DNA of 64,000 nucleotides from Carposina sasakii (GCA_014607495.2 CP053167.1:8246001-8310000); one strand, 5' to 3'. Positions 9,736 through 21,374 are shown, counted from the first letter of the stretch. Made by a program: numbers and translations. The notes: generated by a model from the sequence alone, not told the origin.

Positions 9736-9741
9736 AATAAA
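9736..9741 (+). terminator. CPSF6: AATAAA poly(A) signal of CPSF6
   Basis: A canonical AATAAA hexamer lies 134 bases after the stop codon and is followed by TG/TTTGCG-rich sequence. It gives a short 3' UTR of roughly 150-170 nt. The UTR contains three near-repeats of a TCCCACTTCTGAT-like unit at about 9606-9675. Confidence 0.75.
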
Positions 9742-11114
9742 TGTTTCGGAAATTATTACAGTTTGCGTTTTGTATCTTAAGTTATGTTATGTATTCGAAC
9801 CTTTGGTGCTTGTGGTTCTTACTCAAATACTTAAGATCACAAATGTATGAAGGGACTGTTATTTACGGCTGATTAGCTCAGCTTTAGATGCGGTGTCACG
9901 AATTAAAAGAACCTTACATTATATATAGGTATTAAGTCTGCGGTAGAACCACAAGTACTGAATGATTTATGTTGTCTGTCCAACCCCAAATATCTGTAAA
10001 CGACTGTGGAATTTGTGAGTAACTAATTTAACTATTCCTAAAGAATTGGCTATAATAATAATATAACCGTTCAATCATAGGGAACTTACATTGAAATGGT
10101 AACTAATTACCCAAGGGGCTACCATGAACTTTTAAAGCAATATTGTTTCCATTTTGTGTGTGAGATATAGCTCTACATTGTTTATGGTGCCATATCACTT
10201 CCACAATGAAAACAATGCTGTTTTAGGAGTTACTGTGAAGAAAATGGGGCTTGAGTGAAGATGTAAATATTTTATTGCTTTTCTATATACTTAGTAAAAT
10301 CTTTTTGTTCTTATTCTAACTACCCAAGTAATTACTACAGTCATATAGAATATTTCTTTTTAATTTTTCTCCAACTTAAGAAAACAGAAAGTATATGAAA
10401 AATCCTTTGTATTTTTGTAGATATCATATGAGTTCTGTTTTTGTCCTCGATTTGATGGTTATGCCTTAGTAGAAAGCATATTTTTAGTATCACTGCGAAA
10501 TCAACTAAGGCGTCACAAAAGACGTTTATTTTACAGTCTGGTTGATGTTCGCATTTTGACCAATATTTATTTTCGTCTTTCGGAGATACAAAAACTTGCA
10601 TTACATAAAGCGATGTACCGGTAGGTATAAATTGTGTACATTTTCAAGACAAATCACTGTAATATCTATCTATATCAACTTGTTTTATATTGTCAGATAA
10701 CATGACTCGAAATTCGGAAGAAATTTGAGTTGGAATTGAGTTATCCTGCTTACGACCTATAATTAAACAATGATTTAATTTCTTTCTGTCTACCCTTTGT
10801 GGATATCAGGAACAATTTTGCGTGTACAATAAGAATAACGACTTTATAAGTGTAATTTAACCTATTTAAATGTAATAGGTCGTAGGCTAGAGATAAAGGC
10901 GTATGCATTGATAAAATTTAAAGGAGTATTCAAGTTTAACAACCTGCCAAAGTTGAAATTGATAAGCCCGATCACAGTAAAAGTCTGGAGAGGTCGTACG
11001 TCAAAACAACTGCAAATCTATATAGCACAATACTATGAAAACTATATGGATGTATTTATTAAATTCGAGGTAAAATGTACCATGTTAACAAACAAAACTT
11101 GGCAATGGCATATA
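9742..11114. other. intergenic, no feature recognised
   Basis: AT-rich sequence downstream of CPSF6. The longest open stretch (10341-10601, reverse) is low-complexity Lys/Ile/Phe-rich with no recognisable motif. I see no gene or clear repeat. Confidence 0.6.
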
Positions 11115-11308
11115 TACAGTGTCATAGAAGGGGTATAACCTATCTAGAAATGGTAGACTTGAAATCATATGTTTAATTTTCAAGATTGCATGAATGTGAT
11201 ACTATCTGAAAATATTGTGATTCCGGACCAAAAATTTTGTGGATAGGTTCTTTATAGTGGGCTAATGTTTCAACATTTCGCTAAAATACCCCTTTGTTAC
11301 ACCCGGTA
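11115..11308 (+). mobile_element. MITE-F copy
   Basis: The left end resembles TACAGTGTCATAGAAGGGGT and the right end CCCCTTTGTTACACCCGGTA. The interior shares AGACTTGAAATCATATGTTT and TTTTCAAGATTGCATGAA with copies at 45.0, 49.8 and 62.6 kb. Confidence 0.75.
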
Positions 11309-11872
11309 GGTAACTGCTGACACAATTAACAAATTATATTAGCTAAAACCACTTTAGACTTCCCTCTGAATATTCTTCCTTGATCATACGTAAATGTCAC
11401 GACGTACGAGTTATTTCTTGGGGGAATTATTATTAGCGACATTCCCTATTTCCCTTTTGTTAACCTTGGCTGGTTGTCGAATCGAATTGTCTCACATTCC
11501 AACCTATCTATAACCTGACTAATGAAAGTATTTATTTATTAAGGTTTTAATTGATTTTCGGTCTTTTAACAAACTTATTCTCCTATCTAGGAAGTTAGAT
11601 GAGTACTAAGGAATTAGTAAAGGTTGTACTGTAAGTTCTATGTATGGACTATTCCATACTGTCGTAGATTATATTGATATTAGGGTTTAAAATTAAAAAT
11701 AAAATTGAATATTAAATAAGATTGTTGTTTTAATTTGCTTTAAAAATGAATGCTCAGTGCCTAAGAACAAGGCAATAGGAGGGGGAATTTTTAGAAAACC
11801 CGCGTAGCCGTTGCACGGATGACGGGCAACGATGTACCTACATGTTGGCATTTATTATCATAATCGCCTTAG

Positions 11873-12145
11873 GCTCAATTTACACCGCCGCGGAATGGAA
11901 CGGAATGGAAGTTTTTGTACATCGCATAATGAACCTTATATCAAGTGTATAACAAACTAACTACGAGCTTAAAAAAAAGTCGCGCGTCTTCCGCGGAGTC
12001 CTCGCACATTCTCGAGAACTCCCCGATGATTTGACGTAACGGAATTTGGAAATTGATGCTGATGATATAAAGTTCATTATGTTATATATACGATTTCGTT
12101 GCAAAAATACGCTTCCGTTCCATTCCGCGGCGGTGTGAATTGAGC
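11873..12145. mobile_element. MITE-D, 273 bp with 33-bp inverted ends
   Basis: The left arm starts GCTCAATTTACACCGCCGCG and the right arm is its inverse, with 32 of 33 positions matching. The flanks are TTAG on the left and ATTAG on the right, a possible target duplication. The interior is AT-rich with no ORF. Confidence 0.85.
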
Positions 12146-12978
12146 ATTAGTTTTCTCCGTAGCAGTGTATTAAAAATCTAGACATATTTTAATGTAAACG
12201 GAGTATTTTTCACCATAACCACATTACCATAGTCATAACTTAAGATTTGATCAGACACCCACAGTATTCTTAAACTGAACACTTAAATAATAATAGTTCT
12301 TGTGACTAGGTACGTCTTATATTTACACCATCTTCCTATTAGGGCCCCTTTTTTCGTAAATAAAATTTTGCAGTTTTCCGCGATCCTACTAATCAACTAA
12401 TCACATAGTGCCGTTGTTCTCATTTTTAGGGGCCAATTTTTTTCCAATGGTCAGATCAGATAGATCTATTTAATTAAAAAAGGATATAAAGTTCATGCTG
12501 TCTTTATCTTAATCAAGTTTTTTTCATAAGTTACAAACTATATCTGCCTATTGAATGTACCTAACAGTGATTGGTTGGCACGAGTTCAAATTACAAACTC
12601 GCACTCAGTTATACCTTTTTTATTTATTAAGCAAACTTTTTTATGTAGGCGTTACTCGATATCAATTATTTTACAAATTAAACTTTAAGATGAGATAAAG
12701 TTTGTAGGCGATTAAATCCTCAAACTTAAAGAATTTTCCGCTACATAATTGGCTTGGCTTGTTGACCTTTAGGAAGGGTTTTGGAATTACGTTTCTTTGC
12801 TTTGCAAAGATTAAAAGTATTCCAAGTTTTTTCTTCTAGTGCTCGAATTGTACAGGTACCTATTTATAAAGTTAATGGGTTTTTGCTCAAAGGAATCCTT
12901 GGAATAAGGTGAAACTAATCCTAACAGCGATTAACCGATACAGATTCCATACCTAAGTGATCTAGATTTGTCACAAAA
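12146..12978. other. intergenic, no feature recognised
   Basis: AT-rich sequence without a recognisable gene. One short segment (about 12475-12530, AAAGTTCATGCTGTCTTTAT and on) resembles 46.6 kb and is probably a decayed repeat. Confidence 0.5.
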
Positions 12979-13328
12979 TACAGGTGTTTTTTCGTTGCCA
13001 CCCTTAACGAAGGGTAGGTACTCTATACATCAAATAAAGTAAGTTTAAGCAAAAATAAAATGCGGGGAAACGATGTAAATTTAAAAAAAAAATTGTTTAC
13101 TTGATCGGGCGAATATACATAGTGTCCAGCGTTTATGCTACTAGTTTATTTATTATTTCTCGTGAAAAAATCTTGCTACACGCGTCAATGTGCATTTATG
13201 CAGAAAAACGCAGTCTATTTACTCAACATTGGACCCTAATATCTTGGGAACCAGACACTTCTCAGGTATGTGATGATGAGGAGATTCCGTTGTTTTCGGG
13301 AACGTTGACGACCAAAAAACACCCTGTA
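12979..13328 (+). mobile_element. MITE-A copy 1
   Basis: The left end is TACAGGTGTTTTTTCGTTGC and the right end is ...GACCAAAAAACACCCTGTA. Ends are inverted and flanked by TA. Characteristic interior: TTATTTCTCGTGAAAAAATC, ATGCAGAAAAACGCAGTC, GGACCCTAATATCTTGGGAA. The apparent ORF over it is incidental. Confidence 0.85.
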
Positions 13329-13500
13329 GGTATAAGACCTAGTCACGAAGTAGGTCGGAGATGGGTGGGCAAGTTATGGAAATAATAGAACCTTGAGTTA
13401 CTTACCAAACTATAGTAAAGTGACTAAATTCTAGACCGAAGACATGCTTTTGTCCTAGGGGAGGAAGCAGAATTTAATACCTACCTACATACATAAATAA

Positions 13501-13724
13501 CACGGCTGTGTTCCTGAAATAGAATAGCCAGAACCGCAGGATCACAACGGAGACCCCACAGGCACGTTTAGCATAGCGGGGACGCGATGTGAATAATCTG
13601 TGACAAGTTGCTAGCCTATCGCCTGATAGAATGTCCTAGTTCCTCTTAGTCAATTCCTACGACATGCATGAACGGAGATGCGCCTGATGTTTTCATAGAG
13701 AGGCCCCGCATCAGCACAGGTTTT
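13501..13724 (+). repeat. Rep-H copy (near full length)
   Basis: The repeat runs from CGGCTGTGTTCCTGAAATAG through AGTTGCTAGCCTATCGCCTG to AGGCCCCGCATCAGCACAGG. No inverted ends or coding capacity are visible. At least eleven further pieces occur in the window. Confidence 0.75.
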
Positions 13725-13768
13725 AATGCATTTTAAAGAAGAGAAGAGTTATACAAATAGTATAATTA

Positions 13769-14085
13769 CTAGTGGACGCCCGCGACTCCGTCCGCGTGGA
13801 CTACAGAAAAAACAAAATTTCGAAATTATCCGGGATAAAAACATTTTCCCGGGATAAAAAGTAGCCTATATGTTAAGTGGGACCTGTCACAATATATTCC
13901 TGAAAACTGTATCGAAATCGGTTCATCCGTTTCTGAGATTAGCGTGCACAAACGCACAGACAAAAATTCCAATAATCATTGTTTTGGGTTCTATTGCGTT
14001 GATAAAGGTCTCCTATAATATGTATTTTTTCTCATATATCTTCCATGTACAGACAGCGATCATTTTTATTATATGTATGTACAGA
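13769..14085 (-). mobile_element. Helitron-like element, family 1
   Basis: Read on the reverse strand it ends with the hairpin GTCCACGCGGACGGAGTCGC followed by CTAG and host T, the 3' terminus expected of a Helitron. The 5' end resembles TCTGTACATACATATAAT. Copies at 25640 and 60115 share the interior, including GGGATAAAAAGTAGCCTATA. Confidence 0.75.
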
Positions 14086-14384
14086 AGATGATTTATAGGT
14101 ATATGTAGGTATGTACACGTAGTAAGTACTTACTTCAACTTTGTAATCTCAATTAGTGATTCAGAAATATTTGAATGAGTTAGAATCTGTTTGAAATGTT
14201 TAGAATCCGAGAGGCTTCCGAGATAAACCGTCTTAATAACTTCGTAGCGGTGGAACTTGACGAAAATTATGCAAATTAAAACAAAAACCTAATCGGTCGG
14301 ACGCGAATCTACCTACCTATCTTTTATGGGAACGATTATGTAGGTAAGCGGATATTATAACTAAGGTATTTCTATCATAGGTAG

Positions 14385-14570
14385 ACTAACGAAAGTCATC
14401 GACATATCCCAACGGCCCAACAAGCTAAAGTTGCAGTGGGTTAGGGCACATAGCTCGAAGTACCGATGGAGCCGAAAAGTTCTACAGTAGCACCACTTAA
14501 CGGCAACCGAAGCATGGGAAGCCCACCTATGCAAGATGGACGAATGGAAGACCTATGAAAATTGCGGGTA
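14385..14570 (+). pseudogene. decayed RTE-like LINE reverse transcriptase C-terminal fragment
   Basis: Translation in one frame gives KLKLQWVRAHSSKYRWSRKV, matching the family pattern KLKWxWAGHIARR...GRWGRKVLEW from RTE-type LINE C termini. An in-frame stop follows, then a degraded GKR/RPPTRWxDD region (EAWEAHLCKMDEW). It is clearly dead. Confidence 0.65.
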
Positions 14571-15276
14571 TCTGCTGGATGGTTGTTGGGGGAGGCTCCC
14601 CTGGGCCAGTTGTAGACATAATGGCTAAAATTATGAATTATATCATGGAAATGGTAGGAAAAAAGATCTTAAACACAAAAGAGATCTTAAGCCATATTGC
14701 AGTTGCGGTGAACTCTATAATTTTTTTTAAAAGAACTACACCAAACGGCCAACCTTATGTTGTTTATTTAATTTTAAGATATCTGTAGGTATCTTCCTAG
14801 GTCTCAGTTGTACCTAGAGTAACGTGTCGGTACGGTTCTTTTAGGTACCTACAAGTATTTTAGTAGACACCTAAAAGTTTATAGGAGGTTATTTATTTCT
14901 TGAAACTTAAAAGCGAAATGCTTTAATTTTAAATTAGCAGATACGTATGCTTCGCAGACCGCGGAGAACAAAGGACAGACAGACAGGAGAGAAATGATTG
15001 TAGTAACAGTTGGGTGGATCCGTGCATTGGAACAGAGGAACGAATAGATGCGACTGATTTGCTACAATAATTTCTATGACCGACTCAATGTCAAGTAGAT
15101 TCTGGAACTTTTAATAAATGCTTCAATTATTTAGGCAACTGTTTGCGGAGTGCACATATCGTGTACTTTATTATGTGTTCGAAAACACCCTTTGAATCTA
15201 CTATACCTAGTTTATGCGATGCATATATTGTATTGTATATGTACCAGAAGCCCAACTGATAGTTGTTTATATTATT
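14571..15276. other. intergenic, no feature recognised
   Basis: AT-rich, with TE-like scraps only. No coding potential is convincing. Confidence 0.45.
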
Positions 15277-15345
15277 AAATAATAATAATAAATATTATTA
15301 TTAAATAATAATAATAAATATTACTATTTATTTATAATAATATAC
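15277..15345. repeat. AAT/TTA trinucleotide microsatellite
   Basis: AATAATAATAAATATTATTA-type sequence is repeated in direct and mirror order. It adjoins the TATG-type tail of the neighbouring Rep-T copy. Confidence 0.8.
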
Positions 15346-15605
15346 ATACATACATATAATCACGCTTTTATCCCTTACGGGGTAGGCAGAGTACCAAGGG
15401 CCGACAGAACCACATGCCACTTCTGACCAATTTTGAGGGTATAGTTGAGATTTACAAGTTCGGTTAGTAGTGACAGGTGGTCAGCCCATCGCCTACAAAA
15501 CACCAAGACCCTCTTGTCCCTCTACTGACTTGTACAGTATGCCCGGGAAGAGAAGCAGCTACTACTACGTTTTTCTTTTACTCCCAGAGCAGCATAGAAG
15601 AAGCA
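15346..15605 (-). mobile_element. Rep-T copy (reverse; SINE-like repeat with TATG tail)
   Basis: Reverse-strand match to a six-copy family. Its 3' region reads CCCTTGGTRCTCTGCCTACC, CCGTAAGGGATAAAGGCGTG and then ATTATATGTATGTATGTA. The 5' part is TCTATGCTGCTCTGGGAGT. No inverted ends are seen, and the variable TATG tail suggests RNA-mediated spread. Confidence 0.75.
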
Positions 15606-16471
15606 GCATAAATAAATAAATATTTTATAAATTAATAATGTGATTATGTATGAGAATAAGTGGCTACTTCAGCCGTTATTATAATAAATAAATAAATATT
15701 CTGTTTTGGAAACAGCCTATCCCGGCTAAATAGAGTTACGGGTCCTCTCCACATACTTCTGTAGGCTTTTCATTGCCTGAACGTTTGCCTGTATTGAAAA
15801 TATATTAACGGGATTTTTTTCCTTCTGATGAAGAGCGGCGAAGTGTTCGGTGAGTCGAGAAGATGTCTTGATTACAAACTTTTGTTTTTCTTCAATAGGT
15901 GTTTATTATTCATTCTTATTGCACGGCTGCCATAACATTGCATTTATAAGTAAGTTCTGATTTATAAGGAAGTTCTGTTTTTATAGATAATGGCGTCCAC
16001 CTCGCGACTTTCTACCAGAAACTAGGACTTGCCTGCCTATTACTGTAGGTAGGTAGGTAGGTGCTAAATCCTTTTATGTGATATGGCAGGAATGGTAATA
16101 AAGGACAAAGACACATAACAACAAACTGCTTAGCAACCTACGGCAAGATGTCATTTAATTAACCGTTATTTACTTTAATGAATGTTTTGTCTACAACGTC
16201 GAAGAGGAGAGACCTAATTACTTCTCGCTACTATTTGGACTCCATTTGCACAGTTTAATGTCCTAGGACAATGTGTCTAAGATCTTTATTAGGAAAATCT
16301 TGAGCTTGAGGGCTTTCCCCTCTGATTTAGCATCCTTTTGGATCTGTTATTTATAGACTAGCATCAGCCTTCTCATTAATATTATTATTTTAAGCGCGAA
16401 ACTTTATGAGATTGTGGATATGTTTGTCGATTTACACGGAACTAAGTAGGTAGTAGGGAAACCAGAGATCG

Positions 16472-16538
16472 AGCCTTGTGGCGTGTCCTGGACGAGGCCT
16501 ACATCTAGCAGTGGACCGCAATAGGCTGATGTGATGTG
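16472..16538 (+). mobile_element. RTE-like LINE 3' tail (short)
   Basis: It contains GAGGCCTACATCTAGCAGTG and GACCGCAATAGGCTGATG, followed by a TGATGTGATG run. This is a recurrent lepidopteran LINE 3' end. Confidence 0.65.
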
Positions 16539-17135
16539 AGGTATAGTAGGTTGTGTACTTCAGTGTACTAACACAAAACATGTGGACAGTGGAAGTTGTG
16601 AGCATCGTTTCTAAAGCGCGGTAGGTACTGAACTGAGAATGTAATAAGCGCAACTACCATGTTACGTTAGCTGTGTAGTGTCAGCAGAGTAGAAAAGCGC
16701 CACCACATATCTAAACGTAGTCGTAACGTCGGTCAGTACCCAGCTTGACCCGTTGAAACAATACTCGTAGGTACGCAGGAGTCGCTAACAGAAAAAAATT
16801 ACGGAGTGCGAAACTTTACAAAGCGTGTAAAGCTAACCGCATTATCTAGGTAGGTATATAGCATTGTCTACCTATTATAGGTATAGTTTCAAAGGTCTCA
16901 ACACTCGCCCTTATTAAAACTTATTTAATTTTCGTACTGCTAATATTTTGTAGCCGAAAGGTAGATTAACTTGTAATGTAAAATCTCTAGCGATATAACT
17001 TTTGCATTAGAATTATAACAATCTCATAAAATAAGCTTTTGATTTAGACTTTGTAAACCAGAATGCTAGTAATAACCATAAAGGAAATTAGTAGAAAGAA
17101 AAGTAAAGATAATCTAATCTATATCAAAAAAATTC

Positions 17136-17396
17136 TGTGCCGCGTGGTGTCGGTAGATTAATATATCACAACACAAATATGGGGTAGGTATATCGGGTGT
17201 GGTAAGAGGGGATTAAGGTTTCCAGGGAGGTGGGCAGCAGCGCCTCCCGAGTTGATAACATTCGATAAATCACAGGTTATCTCCGCCTACCCAGCGTAGT
17301 GACTATGGGTAAAACCTCCCCTATGTAGCCTTGTGGCGTAGCCTGGAGAAGGCCTAAGTCTAGCAGTGGACTGCAATAGGTTGATGTGTATGTATG
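17136..17396 (+). mobile_element. RTE-like LINE 3' tail
   Basis: It starts GCCGCGTGGTGTCGGTAGA, passes GGATTAAGGTTTCCAGGGAG and CCCAGCGTAGTGACTATGGG, and ends CAGTGGACTGCAATAGG with a TGTATG tail. It aligns with copies at 22.5 and 51.2 kb. Confidence 0.75.
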
Positions 17397-17796
17397 TTAT
17401 ATGATGAAGAATGATGAATGGGTGAGATTATTACGTAAATAGCTTCCTAATTTTTTAAAGACCACGCAGACGAAGCAGCAGCATCCACTAGTATATCAAT
17501 ATATTCCGAAATTATCAGTACATTTCAAGTATATGCTACCTTTGGTTCGCCCTTGGGAAATCACCCGTGAGAAGTAAGTATAAGCTTAATCACTAGATTG
17601 TATCGACGCGTATTTTCCTTAAAATAAGTGTGGGCGTCCCTTCGTGTGCTCAATTGGGCATTCAGAGTGATCATCGCCGCTGTTGTATATCTTATATGTT
17701 AATTATGCGGTACAAAATACATAGTACATACCTAAATTTATCTCATCCATGAATAGAATTAGGTACTTTAACTGGCTGACGCGGGCAAATATGATG

Positions 17797-18131
17797 AAAA
17801 CTACGGAATCTCCTCATCATCACGATCATTTTTCTCAATGGAAGCATACCTGGGACGTGTCTGGTTCCCAAGATATTAGGGTCCAACGTTGAGTAAATAG
17901 ACTGCGTTTTTCTGCATAAATGCACATAGACTCGCGTAGAAAGATTTATTCACGAGAAATAATTAATATCTGTCTATGAAAATAAACACTGGACACTATA
18001 AATTACGCCCGATCAAGTTTTTTTTTTCAAAAAAATTTACATCATTTCCCAACATTTTTTTGGCATAAACTTACTTTATTTGATGTATAGAGTACGTACC
18101 CTTACGGGTGGCAACGAAAAAACACCCTGTA
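17797..18131 (-). mobile_element. MITE-A copy 2 (reverse, inner end damaged)
   Basis: It shares ACTACGGAATCTCCTCATCA, GACTGCGTTTTTCTGCATAA and the end CGAAAAAACACCCTGTA with the family. The left terminal 20-30 bases are lost or diverged. Confidence 0.8.
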
Positions 18132-18132
18132 T

Positions 18133-18262
18133 ATCAGCGCCTCCATCCATGTATGTTGTAAGTGTCGACTAAGGAACTCGAGCATAGGCTCAGCCAACTA
18201 GCAACTTGTCGCTGATCCTAAACCTGGCTGTGGAATCCTCTTAATGGTCCTGCACTTCTGGT
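18133..18262 (-). repeat. Rep-H fragment (reverse)
   Basis: GTAAGTGTCGACTAAGGAAC, then CTCGAGCATAGGCTCAGCC and GGCTGTGGAATCCTCTTAAT. It directly abuts MITE-A copy 2. Confidence 0.6.
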
Positions 18263-18378
18263 AACCACTAATTTGGGTATAGTTATGTATATATATTTAA
18301 AAAATCATCACTTTTAGCTATAAGAAGTCCATTGCTGAAAATAGGCTTTCCACCTTACCGCCATGCCACTGCGATCAG

Positions 18379-18760
18379 TTGAACCGGTTCACAGTTGAAG
18401 TGTCGAAAACTCGTACTAAGCGTTTTGCTTCTACATTCATAGTGCGAACGGCCAAGCTGTGGAACTCCCTGCCTGAATCCCTGTTCCCCGTGAACTTTAA
18501 TCTTGCGGTCTTCAAGGCGAGAGTGAACCGGTTTCTTTTAGGCAAGCGCGCTCCATCTTAGACTGCAACGGTGCTTAACATCAGGCGCGCTGTGGTCAAG
18601 CGTAAGCCTATTTATTCACTATGGGTGCGCCCACCACCGGGCCCTACACCCTCCATTGACCGTCGGATCTGATAACTCATAACTGCGAAAACAGGCACTT
18701 GCACTAACTACAATCGCCACGATACAATTTCATTTATAAGCCCATTTAATATATAAAAAT
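18379..18760 (+). mobile_element. LINE 3' end with partial ORF (stop at 18561)
   Basis: Residues include [20 protein letters not shown] followed by [20 protein letters not shown]. This is the Arg-rich 'xxLWNxLPxxxFPxxFNLxxFKxxVNxFL' C terminus of a LINE reverse-transcriptase polyprotein. The 3' UTR contains GCCCACCACCGGGCCC, found again in reverse at about 20.77 kb. The rest of the element is absent (5' truncation). Confidence 0.75.
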
Positions 18761-18898
18761 AAAGTTGGACGTGGCCTGCCTTCATCAGACCACAGAGTGC
18801 AAACAATTTTGTTTTTAGACAACGAAACTAGCCAATTTAATTTAGATATACCTAACTATGACATAATACCTATAGTCAAAGAATATTATGTACCTATA

Positions 18899-20130
18899 TG
18901 TCTGCGACCGTATTTCGGTCATGGCGGCTAATCTCAACGAAGATGAGCTAAATGCGCGGAAGCTATTAAATATGGCCGTAGTTCTGCAGAAAGAGACCAA
19001 CAATAAAAAACGAGTTTTAAGATATTGACGTTTAAATTTTCTTTATTTTTTTTAAGTTCCCTTACGTTTTTCCTGAAAGTTATTTATGTCATTGGGTAGA
19101 AATAAACTTCGTGCAGAATATTAAATAGGTTTTACAGAGATTACAGTTATTTTTCATGTAATAATCTTGGTTTAAAAACAAGTAGTCGTTTCCTGCAGAA
19201 TATAACATACTTGTAATACCATGACCAAATGAAAACGACCAAAACTGTAGTCGTTTTCTGCTAAATATGATATCACAAATTTTATTTTTATTGAAACAGT
19301 TATAAACGGGGCGTCCGATAAAAATTACATTTAGTAATTAACAAACCCATTAGCTTAAAAAACTTAGCAAAATACTTAGCTAAAAAGGAAAAAAAAACAA
19401 GACATTACTATTTATTTACCTACTTATTGGAATTTGACAATCTTAAATTGTCGTGCCCATAGAGTTCTAGTATAGGTACTAAAACGTAATGTATTATATT
19501 TTCTTTGATAGGTACGAGCCGGTACGAGCCGGTACGAGCCGAACATGGAATGACAACAAAGTTCTATGTTGATTACTAAATATAAAAAAGCAAAATACGA
19601 CCAAATTACGGGACGTAGTCGTTTTATACAGAATAAAATATTGTGAACATTATTACTATAGGTTATTACCAAAACCGACCGAGTGAAATGGCTGTGTTCT
19701 GCAGATTTAAAGATATTTTAGACATAAACATATTTTAGTTGAAGAATAGTTCTTTAATCAGATCAACTCGACCAAGGTGGCTGCTTTTAGCTTATTTAAT
19801 ACTTGTTTTTCTTGTTGATCGTTTTCAGCAATTTATTAAATAATTGTGCTAAAAAACAGTCGATTTTACCAGAATATAGAGCAAAAAATCTAGTTTGTGA
19901 TGGCATAGCCAACTCATTTTGGCCAAAAATGGCTTTGGTCGCTTTCTGCAGAACTACGGCCATATAAAATGCACAAGTGTGTGCGCAAACACAGATGCAC
20001 TCTCTATTCCATCACCCTCATAGTCGGATGGGACGAACGAAAAGATCGGCGAGAGATCAACCACCGAACCAACTTTCAGTGCTTTCCGAGGCACGACCCA
20101 AGTGAAAATTTTACTACATTAAAAACACAT
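18899..20130 (-). mobile_element. SINE-B copy (reverse), split by transposon T1
   Basis: The left part (18899-18970, GACCGTATTTCGGTCATGGC and on) and the right part (19965-20130, GCACAAGTGTGTGCGCAAAC and on) together match the contiguous SINE-B at 56091-56355. They are separated exactly at T1's ends, so T1 inserted after the SINE. The tRNA-like head is missing. Confidence 0.8.
18971..19964. mobile_element. T1: 994-bp non-autonomous DNA transposon with 30-bp TIRs and iterated internal motifs
   Basis: The left end is TATGGCCGTAGTTCTGCAGA and continues AAGAGACCAA. The right end is its inverse with 29 of 30 matches. Direct flanks TAAA/TAAA are a 4-bp target duplication. CTGCAGA recurs inside at about 19193 and 19699, and GTAGTCGTTTTCTGC-like motifs at about 19182, 19247 and 19613, in both orientations. 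The longest inner ORF (19424-19672) has no recognisable motif, so no transposase is encoded. Confidence 0.9.
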
Positions 20131-20699
20131 AATAAGTAATTAGAAATCCTCATTATTATGTAGATAGGTGAGTGACACAGTAAAACCAACTTTGTTGCTA
20201 AGCTCGAAGGAGAATTTTGTTTTAGTTTTAATTAATTAAAACTTTTTCCTATTTGCCCTTCCGTGTTTGAGTTTCTCCGGCTAACCAGGATTTCGCAATC
20301 ATGTTATTTGATATAACAAAGTTTATTCAAAAGTTACTGGAATTATTCATTCATTAGTGTTTGTCTAATAATGGTAGATGGTTTTCTAATATAGCGGTGC
20401 CGGCATATAGCGGCCGTACAAACGCAAAACCATGCTCAATTTTTACCCGACTGCGTGACGTAATTACCCGACTGCGCGACGTAAAGGAGTGGTATTGTGT
20501 TTAACAGCCTATGTATGTATGTATGTATCCTTTGAAGCACTATTTATTTGGTTCGGTAGATAGAACTAACATGGAAAACTAATCCTGATGATGCCACGGG
20601 TGTTGGCGAAACATATGTCGATTAAAATTTTAATTGGTTTTCGGATTAGCAGCTATGTATTTATGGTTGCATGCTAGGTGCTTGGATCTGGCTTCTCGT

Positions 20700-20812
20700 T
20701 GCGACTGTAGTGTCTTGTGTTCGTGATCATGAGTAGGCAGATCCGAGGGTCAGCGGAGGGTATAGGGCCCGGTGGTGGGCGATCCCTCAATAGCGATTTT
20801 TATGATTCATAC
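20700..20812 (-). mobile_element. LINE 3' UTR fragment (reverse)
   Basis: The reverse strand reads CACCGGGCCCTATACCCTCC and GCTGACCCTCGGATCTGCC, matching the 3' UTR at 18645-18685. Confidence 0.6.
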
Positions 20813-21003
20813 GTCAATCGATTCCTCTTAGTCTGGCGAGTGTCACTAAAGACATGACGTTAGTAAAAATTCAATATGGCGACTACTGGACGCCATTTTG
20901 TGAAAATGAAAAAAAAATTAAGTCGACAAACTATATCGAGTGGGGTATCTTTGAATAGGTATTTAAAAATCATTATCAATTTTCTCTCAACATTTTTCGA
21001 TTT

Positions 21004-21052
21004 GACCATGTATTGCTGATGTATTCTAGTGAAGGCCCGCATCAGCACGGTA
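21004..21052 (+). repeat. Rep-H 3' end fragment
   Basis: TGATGTATTCTAGTGAAGGC followed by CCGCATCAGCACGG. Confidence 0.6.
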
Positions 21053-21374
21053 AACATAAATAACACACATGACGGACAAACGCACAGTGATCTAATAAGA
21101 GTGGCGAGAATAGAAATGATTATTGTCCACTGGGCACGGAAAAGAACCTATGTAAATTCTGCTAAAATCGTTTACATAACTACGTGCGTCTGTTCACTAG
21201 GTACTAATGTTGCATTGCAAACAATACAATTATCTTTCAATGGACCAGTTACACATTATGTGACGATATGACGCATTTTCGTTTGTTAAAATGGTAGTGG
21301 GTATGATTTGCACAAGGCTACCTAGAAATAAACTCAGTCTCTATATTATTCAAAATATAATGAATGATGTCCCG

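Noticed and set aside
10341..10601. 86-codon reverse frame downstream of CPSF6
   Set aside because: Low-complexity Lys/Ile/Phe composition, no motif and no splice or start context.
15820..15865. Hammerhead ribozyme hint (CTGATGAAGAGCGGCGAAG)
   Set aside because: The conserved GAAA core and flanking stems are absent.
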